Below, in pieces: positions 8,718 through 17,913 of a stretch of 64,000 nucleotides of DNA. The position numbers and the translations under genes are program-made. The notes under the pieces were generated by a model. That model had not been told where the DNA came from. It did no database searches and saw only the letters and a program-made list of their open reading frames with translations. The first letter of the stretch is position 1. The number at the start of each line of letters is the position of its first letter. This DNA is from Rhodospirillaceae bacterium (GTDB lineage: Bacteria > Pseudomonadota > Alphaproteobacteria > UBA8366): NCBI GenBank assembly GCA_002724395.1, contig PBOR01000037.1, positions 12,261 to 76,260 of the forward strand. The letters are read 5' to 3'.

Positions 8718-10265
8718 TTGTTTACTGACTGTACTAAAAACCACTTTTGTGTGCGGGCAGCGATTATTGCCGCAGGATTTGCAATTGCTATTTGTAGCAC
8801 ATCGACGTCTGCGTGGAGTGCCGATGCGCCGGTTAAGATGTCATCGGAAGCGAAAAAAATCCCGTTCGACCCAAATTTATTCCGCCCAGACCCGCAATAC
8901 GAGGACAAACCCTATAGCGCACCGAAGCAAATTGAGATTTATGGTGGTAAGTCGAGTATGGATGTTCCGCGTCCTCTTCTTGAGCTAGGACGTCCGATCT
9001 ACACGGAAGGCCCTTTTTCGGAGGGTTATAACCTTATAGGCAGAAAGAATATCGTTGATCCCGCACTTTCTGTTTACGGCGATATCAAGACTGCATTTGG
9101 CTTCAATAAAAACGGTGACCAGGATCAGGCCATACTCGCAACCCAGTTAAACCTCGATGTGGATTTAAAGTTAACAGGAACAGAGCGTATTCATGCGTTT
9201 TTTAAGCCTTTGGATAAGGGCGGGCAATTTACCAGTATTGAACTTTTTGGTTTTGGTGACGAAGACCAACCACGACTTGAGCTGGATTTAGATCCGGAGA
9301 CTATCTTTTTCGAAGGTGACATGGGAGCCATTGTGACTGGACTCACCGATGAATATCAAACCTTCGATTTTCCGTTTTCTATCGGCTATATGCCACTTCT
9401 CTATCAAAACGGCATTTGGATGGATGATAATATCATCGGCGGTGCTTTTGCTATTCCAGCGTTAAATAGTCCTAAACTCGATATATCGAATATGGACATA
9501 TCGGTTTTTGCTGGTTTTGACCGGGTCACTACACAAGCTATTAAGGACAGCCGTGGCGATAATGCTGATCATAATGTCGATATTTACGGTATCGCGACTT
9601 TTGTTGAAGCGCTTGAAGGTTACTGGGAAGCGGGCTTTGGCATTATTGATGGTGAGAGTGATTTCAAGGACTTAGATTATTACAGTGCGACGATAGCGTT
9701 TTCAAAGCGGTATGGAGGGTGGCTTTCAAACAGTGTACGCTTCCTGGCTGCGTTCGGACAAGATCGAGATAACAATGTCCAGCAAACCGCGGACGGTCAG
9801 CTTCTTTTGATAGAAAATTCTTTGATCACGCATTTGCCGAGCACTCTGGTGCCATATTTAAATGTGTTCGCAGGTTTCGATCGTCCTCGGCAACTGGCTG
9901 ATGATAACGGGCCCTTAAAAAATACTGGTATTAATTTTGAGGCTGACGCACTGAGCCTGTTCCCGAATTTGGATGATACTGGGCATGATACTTGGGGGGG
10001 TGCACTGGGGGTTGAGTATCTATTCAGTCTGGACCAGCAACTCGTTGTTGAAGTCGCGACAGTTCAGATTATTGGCGATGCTAACGAAGTTGGCCGTGCT
10101 GCTAAAGACGATCAGTATGGATTTGGCGTTCGTTATCAACGGCCACTCGGTCACAAAGGTGGTGAATTATCGAGGTGGATTGTGCGTTTGGATGGAATGT
10201 ATGGATTATTCAAGGATAACGACGATATTGCTGGGGCTCGCCTTGAATTCAGGCGCAAGTTTTAA
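8718..10265 (+). CDS. Outer-membrane beta-barrel protein (porin-like) candidate
   Basis: Signal peptide (AAIIAAGFAIAICSTSTSAWSA), alternating amphipathic strands, and a C-terminal LEFRRKF ending in Phe as in BAM substrates. TTG start. Confidence 0.65.
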   Translation: MFTDCTKNHFCVRAAIIAAGFAIAICSTSTSAWSADAPVKMSSEAKKIPFDPNLFRPDPQYEDKPYSAPKQIEIYGGKSSMDVPRPLLELGRPIYTEGPFSEGYNLIGRKNIVDPALSVYGDIKTAFGFNKNGDQDQAILATQLNLDVDLKLTGTERIHAFFKPLDKGGQFTSIELFGFGDEDQPRLELDLDPETIFFEGDMGAIVTGLTDEYQTFDFPFSIGYMPLLYQNGIWMDDNIIGGAFAIPALNSPKLDISNMDISVFAGFDRVTTQAIKDSRGDNADHNVDIYGIATFVEALEGYWEAGFGIIDGESDFKDLDYYSATIAFSKRYGGWLSNSVRFLAAFGQDRDNNVQQTADGQLLLIENSLITHLPSTLVPYLNVFAGFDRPRQLADDNGPLKNTGINFEADALSLFPNLDDTGHDTWGGALGVEYLFSLDQQLVVEVATVQIIGDANEVGRAAKDDQYGFGVRYQRPLGHKGGELSRWIVRLDGMYGLFKDNDDIAGARLEFRRKF

Positions 10266-10281
10266 ATTTCAGGTTTAATTT

Positions 10282-11565
10282 ATGGTTTCCATCTTAATTC
10301 AATACACATCTTTTGCGATATTAGCGGCGGCTTTAGCGTATTTAGCGCTTTTGGTTTACCGAAGCTATGGTGCCAGCATCGCAGCCACTGCTAATGCTGA
10401 AATTGAGCAAAAAATTCTAGCGGCTCGCGTGGGCGAAATAATGGATCGCCGACGCGTTTTCACACAAAAAGAAGAGTTATCCTGGCAGGGATTCCGTAAA
10501 TTCGAAGTTGTCGAAAAAAATGACGAGGGTGGGGATATTTGTTCGTTTTACCTTAAACCCCATGATCGTCGGGATTTGCCGCCGTTTGAGCCTGGGCAGT
10601 ATTTGACGTTCCAGTTGGATACGGGCGAAACCAAGCCTCTTATCCGATGCTATTCTTTGTCGGATAGCCCTAAGGCCGAATATTATCGTGTTTCGATTAA
10701 GCGTTGCCCGCCGCCTCGTGATAAGCCAGAAATTCCCCCGGGACGCTCGTCAAACTTTTTTCACGACTCCATCAATGTTGACGACATTTTAGATGTTAAG
10801 GCTCCGTCTGGAAAATTTTTTCTCGATACCAACCGCCAGACACCAGTAGTTTTAATCGGAGGTGGCGTCGGAATTACACCAGTGATGTCGATGCTCAATC
10901 AAATCGTTGAATCCGGCAGCAAACGCGAAACCTGGTTTTTCTATGGTGTTCGTAACAAAGCCGAAGAGGTGATGGGTGATCATTTAAAAGCGATTGGGGC
11001 CGCTCACGATAATATTCAAGTACGTATTTGTTATTCTAGGCCAGGCGACGATGACGTTGAAGGTGAGGATTACCATCACGCTTGCCGTGTGGGGGCAGAC
11101 TTATTCAAGGAAGTCCTGCCATCTAATAATTATGATTTTTACTTTTGTGGCCCACCGCCAATGATGAATACGCTGTTCGAGGGGCTGCGAGAATGGAACG
11201 TGCCTGAAGCTAACATTCACTACGAAGCATTTGGTCCAGCCACAGTTAAGAAGAAGAAAGAGGCGGATGACGCAGCTAAGCCAGAGGGTGATGGCGCAAA
11301 GAAAGCAAAAACATTTAATGTTATTTTTGATAAGTCGGGCAAGACAATTGAGTGGGACCCTGATGCAGAGACTTTATTAGACTTTGGCGAAGCTAATGGT
11401 ATAGCGATGGATTCCGGCTGCAGAGCGGGCAATTGCGGTACATGCATTACCGCGATTAAAAAGGGGAATGTAGCTTACGTATCTGAGCCTGGGGACCCGC
11501 CAGAAGAGGGATCTTGTCTGGCATGTATTTGCACACCCGATGGGGAATTGGTTGTCGATGCCTAG
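10282..11565 (+). CDS. NqrF-like NAD(P)H:FAD/2Fe-2S oxidoreductase with N-terminal TM anchor
   Basis: FAD-binding RCYSLSDSP, NAD-binding GGGVGITPVMSML and FCGPPPMM, plant-type ferredoxin CRAGNCGTC...C at the C-terminus. Confidence 0.85.
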   Translation: MVSILIQYTSFAILAAALAYLALLVYRSYGASIAATANAEIEQKILAARVGEIMDRRRVFTQKEELSWQGFRKFEVVEKNDEGGDICSFYLKPHDRRDLPPFEPGQYLTFQLDTGETKPLIRCYSLSDSPKAEYYRVSIKRCPPPRDKPEIPPGRSSNFFHDSINVDDILDVKAPSGKFFLDTNRQTPVVLIGGGVGITPVMSMLNQIVESGSKRETWFFYGVRNKAEEVMGDHLKAIGAAHDNIQVRICYSRPGDDDVEGEDYHHACRVGADLFKEVLPSNNYDFYFCGPPPMMNTLFEGLREWNVPEANIHYEAFGPATVKKKKEADDAAKPEGDGAKKAKTFNVIFDKSGKTIEWDPDAETLLDFGEANGIAMDSGCRAGNCGTCITAIKKGNVAYVSEPGDPPEEGSCLACICTPDGELVVDA

Positions 11566-11692
11566 CACCTAATCCATGACGAAAAGATATCTGGCCTTGC
11601 ACCTTTCAAGAACGTTAGAAAATTTTTTTATAAGAGCAATTTTTTTAAACAATATGGTGACTTCAGAATCACCAAACCATGGAGAGATTTAA

Positions 11693-13060
11693 ATGTCGAA
11701 GGCTCATGAAAGCGATGCAAAAACAAAAGAATATTTAGAACGTTATATGGAAGGTGTGCAAAAACGTAATCCTGGTGAACCTGAATTTGTTCAAGCGGTT
11801 TACGAGGTTGCCTCGTCTATATTTCCTTACATCGCTGATAAGCCAATGTATCACGAGATGCAAATCTTGGAGAGAATGGCCGAGCCGGAACGTGTCATTT
11901 CGTTCCGTGTTCCATGGACTGATGATAAAGGAAATATTCGTACCAATCGAGGCTGGCGTGTGCAGTTCAATTCGGCGATTGGTCCGTACAAAGGCGGTAT
12001 TCGTTTTCATCCGAGCGTAAATCAGTCAATCCTGAAATTTCTCGGCTTTGAGCAAACTTTTAAAAACAGTTTGACCGGTCTGCCGATGGGCGGCGGTAAA
12101 GGTGGTGCGAATTTTAATCCAAAAGGAAAAAGTGATAATGAGGTTATGCGTTTCTGCCAATCGTTTGTGACGGAACTGTATCGTCATATTGGTGCAGACA
12201 CCGACGTTCCTGCTGGCGACATTGGCGTTGGCGGACGCGAGATTGGATTCATGTTTGGGCAGTACAAGCGCATCACTAATGAATTTGTTGGTGTGCTTAC
12301 TGGTAAGGGCATGGAATTTGGTGGATCGAAAATGCGGACCGAAGCTACAGGTTATGGCGCTGTCTTTTTCCTGCGCAATATGTTGGCACAGCACAAAGAT
12401 GCAATCGATGGCAAAAAGGTATTGATTTCTGGTTCTGGTAATGTCGCCACGCATGCTGCGGAGAAATGTCTGCAATTAGGTGCAACACCAATTACACTAT
12501 CGGATTCGGGCGGCTTCGTTCATTGCGCAGATGGCTTTACCCAAGAGCAGGTCGATTGGATTAAAGAACTCAAGGGAGCACGTCGCGGACGTATTTCTGA
12601 GGCAGCCGATGAATTTAACAACGTGACATTCCACGAGGGACGTCCTTGGGGTATCGAAGCCGATTGTGCGATCCCGTCTGCCACGCAGAATGAAGTTAAC
12701 GCGGAAGAGGCTGCTGTGATGATTAAGAATGGTGTAATGGCAGTCGCTGAAGCGGCTAACATGCCATGTGAACAAGGGGCTGTGGATTCATTCATGGAAG
12801 CAGGCACTCTTTTCGGTCCTGCAAAAGCTGTAAATGCCGGTGGTGTGGGTGTCTCAGGTTTAGAGATGAGCCAAAATAGTGCTCGTATTTCCTGGGATGA
12901 GGACCACCTACGGAAACTGCTGGAAGACATGATGCGTGATATTCATGATTCCTGTGTTCAGTATGGCGGAGACGGTGATAAAGTGAATTATTTGCAAGGC
13001 TCTAATATAGCAGGTTTTGTTAAGGTTGCCGACGCAATGCTTAGCTACGGTCACGTTTAG
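11693..13060 (+). CDS. gdhA: Glutamate dehydrogenase (likely NADP-dependent)
   Basis: GWRVQFNSAIGPYKGGIRFHPSVN, GLPMGGGKGGANFNPKGKS, PAGDIGVGGREIGF, SGSGNVATHAAEK. Confidence 0.95.
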   Translation: MSKAHESDAKTKEYLERYMEGVQKRNPGEPEFVQAVYEVASSIFPYIADKPMYHEMQILERMAEPERVISFRVPWTDDKGNIRTNRGWRVQFNSAIGPYKGGIRFHPSVNQSILKFLGFEQTFKNSLTGLPMGGGKGGANFNPKGKSDNEVMRFCQSFVTELYRHIGADTDVPAGDIGVGGREIGFMFGQYKRITNEFVGVLTGKGMEFGGSKMRTEATGYGAVFFLRNMLAQHKDAIDGKKVLISGSGNVATHAAEKCLQLGATPITLSDSGGFVHCADGFTQEQVDWIKELKGARRGRISEAADEFNNVTFHEGRPWGIEADCAIPSATQNEVNAEEAAVMIKNGVMAVAEAANMPCEQGAVDSFMEAGTLFGPAKAVNAGGVGVSGLEMSQNSARISWDEDHLRKLLEDMMRDIHDSCVQYGGDGDKVNYLQGSNIAGFVKVADAMLSYGHV

Positions 13061-13081
13061 GCCATATAACTTATGAATTAA

Positions 13082-13118
13082 ACGCCCTGGCTAACGAAAG
13101 CCGGGGCGTTTCTCGTTT
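13082..13118 (+). terminator. Intrinsic terminator after gdhA
   Basis: ACGCCCTGGCT-aacga-AGCCGGGGCGT hairpin followed by TTCTCGTTT. Confidence 0.7.
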
Positions 13119-13165
13119 AATGTCAAACCAGATTCAGTGCAATAGGGAAGGTGTGAAGCACCACT

Positions 13166-14176
13166 CTATATAGTTGCGGCCATACTTGGGTTATCCTCGT
13201 TTAGGGTAAGGCGCCACATTTCACGTTTATTGTTCTTGTAGTCGAAACCAGTCGCAGCATGAATAGTAGAGCGGTTATCCCAAGCAACTATATCGCCAGG
13301 TTGCCACTCCCACTTTACACTAAATTCGGGTCCGGTGAGGTAAGGCAAAAGATCACGCAGTATAAGTACGCTTTTATCCTCGACGCCTTCAAGATCCCAG
13401 TGGTCGAGGTCCGACTGTTTTATCTGTTGTCCGATCGGTACTATTGCGCAAGTAGAACTGTTAAGTCCGTAAACAGCTACTTCCCCGGTTAGTGGATGTT
13501 TGAGTACTAGTGGTACTCGATTAGGCGGGTTTTCGGCACGCTGTTCAGGAGTAAGGACAGGATACTCAGGGGAATAAGCATTAATTTTTTTATCATGATG
13601 TGCGAGGGAACACACAGCTTCTAGGCTTGCTAAATCCTGCTGTTTTTCGGTATCCAGGCGTTCGTAAGCAGTCCGCATATCAGAAAATAGCGTTGCACCG
13701 CCCGCAGGCGGCGCGATTTTACAATGAAAAACTGAGCCGATGGGAGGTTTCTCTCGGAAGGTAGAATCCGTATGCCACACTGGCCTTCGTGTTTTCGGGT
13801 TGTAGCGAATATCAGTATCATCTTTTAACTGAGGTACGATCGCGAACTGGGCGCTCGGTTTACCGTTTTTACCTTTCACGTTGCCAATCCTAAGGATAGG
13901 AAAGCCTGGTACGATTTTATCTTCACGGCCGGTCTGTGTTTTTTGCTCAACGACCCCAAATACTTCGGACCAGGCCAAGAGTTCTTCGGGAAGGACATTT
14001 GCAAGGTCAGAACCTCTAACCGCCAATAGACCGCCGTGTTTCATCCAGAGATCGTAAGCTTCTGCTTTGAAACCGTCATCACACAAATCTTTTCGCGTGA
14101 CTTCCTCAATTTTAAGGCCAAATTCACCGTTCAATGTAGATATAGAATGCTTCATCGGATCTTTATTACTATTCAC
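13166..14176 (-). CDS. TauD/TfdA-family Fe(II)/2-oxoglutarate dioxygenase
   Basis: WHTDSTFREKPP (HxD), GDIVAWDNRSTIHAATGFD distal His region and terminal Arg. Confidence 0.9.
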   Translation of the reverse strand: MNSNKDPMKHSISTLNGEFGLKIEEVTRKDLCDDGFKAEAYDLWMKHGGLLAVRGSDLANVLPEELLAWSEVFGVVEQKTQTGREDKIVPGFPILRIGNVKGKNGKPSAQFAIVPQLKDDTDIRYNPKTRRPVWHTDSTFREKPPIGSVFHCKIAPPAGGATLFSDMRTAYERLDTEKQQDLASLEAVCSLAHHDKKINAYSPEYPVLTPEQRAENPPNRVPLVLKHPLTGEVAVYGLNSSTCAIVPIGQQIKQSDLDHWDLEGVEDKSVLILRDLLPYLTGPEFSVKWEWQPGDIVAWDNRSTIHAATGFDYKNNKREMWRLTLNEDNPSMAATI

Positions 14177-14373
14177 TTATTTATTGAAATTGACACTGTA
14201 CTGATAATGATATCAGAAAATGAAAATGTAAATGTAAATGAGCCTTTCTTAGAGCAAGAGTATGCGAAACGGATCATTAGCTTTTTATCGAGGTGCCACT
14301 CTCTTCTAAAAGATCCCTAGTAATGCATAATACAAGTACGGAAAAAACAGTTTCACACAGATATGCGTTCTCT

Positions 14374-15705
14374 ATGACAAAAACACTTAAAATTGGTGGT
14401 GGTGCGGGTTTTCTCGATGACCGTATAGAACCCGCACTCGACATATTAGAAAATGCTGATGTGGATTTTCTAATGCTTGAACATTTGGCGGAACGCACTT
14501 TAGCGTTGCTTCAAGAGGCAAAGCGATCTGGCAAGCCGGGCCATGTAGCAAACCTTCGCTACCGAATGGAAACGCTTTTGCCACCAGCAGCCGAAAAGGG
14601 CGTTCGTATCGTTTCTAACCTTGGTGGCGCCGATCCTATAGGGGCAGCAGAAGTAGTGCGGAGTGTAGCTGCTGAAAAAGGCTTAGATCATTTAAAAGTA
14701 GCTGCGGTCACCGGTGATGATATAACTGAACTGGTTCGAGCGCTGGACCCCGTACTCGTAGAAACCGGCAAGAAACTATCTGATTTGGGTACGCCGCTCA
14801 TTTGTGCCAATGCTTATATCGGGGCGTTCCAAATGAAGGAAGCCCTAGACGCGGGCGCTGATGTAGTTTTGGCAGGCCGTGTTGCAGACCCAGCTCTTGC
14901 TGTGGCACCGTTAGCCCATCACTTTGGTTGGGAAACAGATGATTACGATAAACTGGCTCTTGGAACTATGGCGGGTCATATGCTGGAATGTGCAGGGCAT
15001 GCGACCGGCGGTAATTTTGCGGATGGAGGCAAGCGGGTCGTACCTGATCTAGACCGCCTTGGTTTTCCTATTGCCGAAGTAGATGAAGACGGCGTTGTCA
15101 TTACTAAAACAATTACGTCGGGCGGTCTTGTTGATCGTCATGTAGTCCGCCAGCAATTGCTTTACGAATTGGGCGACCCTGGAGATTATCAGACGCCGGA
15201 TGTTGTCATGGATATTTCCGGTGTTGCCGCAATCGATAAAGGACCTGACAGGGTTCATTTGTCTGGTGTTCGTGGCAGGAAAAGGCCGAACCAGCTCAAA
15301 GTATTGTGTGGTGTCGATAATGGTTGGCTTGGTACGGCAGAAATTTCTTATGGCGGCTGGAATGCTGCAGGCCGTGCCAAGCTTGCAGGCGAAATAGTTA
15401 CCAAGCGACTGCGGCGGGATAAGAAAGTATCTAACCTACCGCTACGCGTTGATGTTATCGGCGTAAACAGTGTTTTCCTATTTGGCAACCCACGCGAAGA
15501 TATGCTGGACGCACGCCTTCGGTTTTGTGTGCGCGCTCCTGATCAAGAAACTGCTCAACATGCATTGGCCGAAGCGGAAACCCTGGCCACGAATGGACCT
15601 GCTGGTGGTGGCGGTAAAACACAGTCATTGCGACGAACGATTAGAACCTTTGCGACTTTTTTACCACGCGATCAAATTCAACCGGAATGGCAGATGGTGC
15701 ACTAA
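14374..15705 (+). CDS. AtuA-like (DUF1446) acyclic terpene utilisation family protein
   Basis: KIGGGAGFLDDRIEPA, ANAYIGAFQMKEALDAGADVVLAGRVADPAL, GHATGGNFADGG. ATG at 14374 preferred over 14293. Confidence 0.85.
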   Translation: MTKTLKIGGGAGFLDDRIEPALDILENADVDFLMLEHLAERTLALLQEAKRSGKPGHVANLRYRMETLLPPAAEKGVRIVSNLGGADPIGAAEVVRSVAAEKGLDHLKVAAVTGDDITELVRALDPVLVETGKKLSDLGTPLICANAYIGAFQMKEALDAGADVVLAGRVADPALAVAPLAHHFGWETDDYDKLALGTMAGHMLECAGHATGGNFADGGKRVVPDLDRLGFPIAEVDEDGVVITKTITSGGLVDRHVVRQQLLYELGDPGDYQTPDVVMDISGVAAIDKGPDRVHLSGVRGRKRPNQLKVLCGVDNGWLGTAEISYGGWNAAGRAKLAGEIVTKRLRRDKKVSNLPLRVDVIGVNSVFLFGNPREDMLDARLRFCVRAPDQETAQHALAEAETLATNGPAGGGGKTQSLRRTIRTFATFLPRDQIQPEWQMVH

Positions 15706-16049
15706 TGGCGAGAATTCAACTCCACAAGATTGCTCATGGTCGAGCAGGAGATAAAGGAAATCGGTCCAATATAGGACTAATTCCCTATCGCGATGAAGAC
15801 TACGACTTGTTAGCTGAGCAGGTTACGGTTGAAGCTGTCCGAATTTTTTTTGAAGGAGTCGTAAAGGGCGAAATTACGCGTCACGACTTGCCGAATTTGA
15901 AGGCCTTTAATTTCGTGCTTGATGAAGCCCTGGAAGGTGGCGTCAATGATGCTCTCGCAGTGGATACCCACGGAAAATCTCGTGCGTCTATTCTTTTGTG
16001 CATGGAAATTGACGTTCCGGAAAATCACTGGGTATTTGAAGAAGAATAG
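15687..16049 (+). CDS. AtuA C-terminal-domain-like small protein
   Basis: LHKIAHGRAGDKGNRSNIGLIPY, a motif I associate with the AtuA C-terminal region. ATG at 15687 overlaps the upstream gene. Confidence 0.75.
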   Translation: MADGALMARIQLHKIAHGRAGDKGNRSNIGLIPYRDEDYDLLAEQVTVEAVRIFFEGVVKGEITRHDLPNLKAFNFVLDEALEGGVNDALAVDTHGKSRASILLCMEIDVPENHWVFEEE

Positions 16050-16056
16050 GTTCTAT

Positions 16057-16434
16057 TTAATGATGTTCGTCGCCTCGCAATCTTAGGTGCCACATCAGGC
16101 CGAGTAAGGCACCTTTCACACGCGGTAAAAAGTAAAACATCAAGATTAACGTCAAGACGGGCCATATCGCAAAATGTACCCATTGTTCAGGATGGTATTG
16201 CTGTTCCAGCATCAATAATGATGGCACGACTAAATGGCCAACTATGATTATTGTGAAGTAGGGAGCAATATCATCCGTTCGAATTTTTCCTAGATGTTCG
16301 CCGCATTGATTGCATGTCTTCATCTGCTTAAGATAGGTCTCAAACAATGGCTCGTGTCCACAGTTTGGACATTGCTTTCGCCAGCCTCTCAATAGAGGAC
16401 CCCAAGGAAATCCCTCTCCACGTCGATAAACCAT
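16057..16434 (-). CDS. DUF983 membrane protein
   Basis: GWRKQCPNCGHEPLFETYLKQMKTCNQCGEHLG followed by two TM segments. Confidence 0.85.
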   Translation of the reverse strand: MVYRRGEGFPWGPLLRGWRKQCPNCGHEPLFETYLKQMKTCNQCGEHLGKIRTDDIAPYFTIIIVGHLVVPSLLMLEQQYHPEQWVHFAIWPVLTLILMFYFLPRVKGALLGLMWHLRLRGDEHH

Positions 16435-16500
16435 ACATGGATAAATATAGCTGAAGCGGCCCGGTCACCAGGGGCCGCGACATTCGGCCTCGGTGCTTCT

Positions 16501-17349
16501 TTACGAGTAGTCTTGTCCAGTCCCCGCATATTTTACTTTGGCCCGATTTTCCATGACCTTTGTATGATGAATAATTGCATCACTATCCATGTCAGTCTTC
16601 GGGCCATATTCTACGTCGAAATGGCCATATCGGTCTTTACCTCGCACCAGCAACGCACTATCACGAATATTTCCCATTAATCGGACATGAGGTGCTGCGT
16701 AGCGAATGGCAAACCCAATACGCCGTTGATCGGTTTCATTTGGCTTTGAGCCATGAACAGACATGATGTGGTGGAGTGAAATCTCGCCTGGATCGAGGTT
16801 AAGGCTCACTGCTGCTTCTTCATTGGGCGGATCTACCAAACGTTGGCCACGCGCCAAAAGATTATCACCGGCAAACGTATCTTCATGATCAAGCTGTCCA
16901 AACTCGTGGCTACCGGGAATAATTTTCATCACACCGTTTTGTTCATTGGCAGGTGTTAGGGCAATCCAAGCTGAACACACATCGGGTTTACTTAATCCCC
17001 AATAGGTGGAATCCTGATGCCAAGTGACGTGCGCTGGGTCGTTTGCATTTTTAATAAAAAAACTAGAATTCCAGCATAGAATGTCAGGCCCCAGTACATC
17101 CTCAACCGCATCAAGCACAGTAGGATGAGAAACCATTGTGTAAACCCAAGTAAGTAGCAAATGCGATTTTATTTTTAATTTACCGGGGATTGATCCACCG
17201 TGCATGCGCTCGAAAGCTTCCAATTTTGCCAAATTCTCACTGGCATCCGAAGGACTCATGACTCGAATGGGAAAATGATATCCATTTCGTTTATAAGCGG
17301 CGATGTCCGCCTCGGTCATGAGATTTGGCATACTCTGATCATAATACAA
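16501..17349 (-). CDS. Phytanoyl-CoA dioxygenase (PhyH) family protein, copy 1
   Basis: VTWHQDSTYWGLSKPDVCSAWIALTPA, IPGSHEFG, LHHIMSVHGS...RRIGFAIRY. Possible start at 17331 (MPNLMTEAD). Confidence 0.9.
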   Translation of the reverse strand: MYYDQSMPNLMTEADIAAYKRNGYHFPIRVMSPSDASENLAKLEAFERMHGGSIPGKLKIKSHLLLTWVYTMVSHPTVLDAVEDVLGPDILCWNSSFFIKNANDPAHVTWHQDSTYWGLSKPDVCSAWIALTPANEQNGVMKIIPGSHEFGQLDHEDTFAGDNLLARGQRLVDPPNEEAAVSLNLDPGEISLHHIMSVHGSKPNETDQRRIGFAIRYAAPHVRLMGNIRDSALLVRGKDRYGHFDVEYGPKTDMDSDAIIHHTKVMENRAKVKYAGTGQDYS

Positions 17350-17405
17350 TAGCCATAAACAAACACTGAAGCGAAGAGATACGCAAAAATGAGGTGGTTA
17401 GTAAA

Positions 17406-17882
17406 ATGTCTCTATTCACGGCTACCATATTAATTCGTCCGGTAGATCCTAAAGACGCTATTTTCTTGCGACCCTTACTACAGCAGCTAGGTTATGAAAT
17501 CGATAGTGTCCTGCTCAATAACTATATCGCTACCTATTCAGAGATCAAAGGTCACCATGCTTTTGTCGCTATATCGAAAGATGAAGCTGACGATATGGTT
17601 TTGGGATTTATTAGCCTCCATATCAGCTATTGGTTCCATCGGTCTGATCCCGCAGCACGCATATCCGCTCTAGTTGTAGACGACCATTGCCGGGGTAGGG
17701 GTATAGGCCAAATGTTAGTAAATCATGCTGAAGATGTAGCACGGGATGAAGGTTGCAAACTACTTGAACTGACCGCAGCGTCCCATCGACGACAAACGGG
17801 AACGTATGAATTTTATGAAAGTCTTGGCTTTATTGATTCTGATAAGGTTACTACCCTCTTCCGAAAGCAGTTGAATGAGTAA
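17406..17882 (+). CDS. GNAT-family N-acetyltransferase
   Basis: ISALVVDDHCRGRGIGQMLVNHAEDVARDEGCKLLELTAASHR...FYESLGF. In-frame ATG at 17406; the ORF track begins at 17394. Confidence 0.85.
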   Translation: MSLFTATILIRPVDPKDAIFLRPLLQQLGYEIDSVLLNNYIATYSEIKGHHAFVAISKDEADDMVLGFISLHISYWFHRSDPAARISALVVDDHCRGRGIGQMLVNHAEDVARDEGCKLLELTAASHRRQTGTYEFYESLGFIDSDKVTTLFRKQLNE

Positions 17883-17913
17883 TATCAATTAAAGATTTTA
17901 AAAAAATCGTTAA

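Noticed and set aside
14219-14241. AT-rich short repeats (AAATGTAAATGTAAATG) between tauD and the atuA-like gene
   Set aside because: Too short and low-complexity to call a repeat element.
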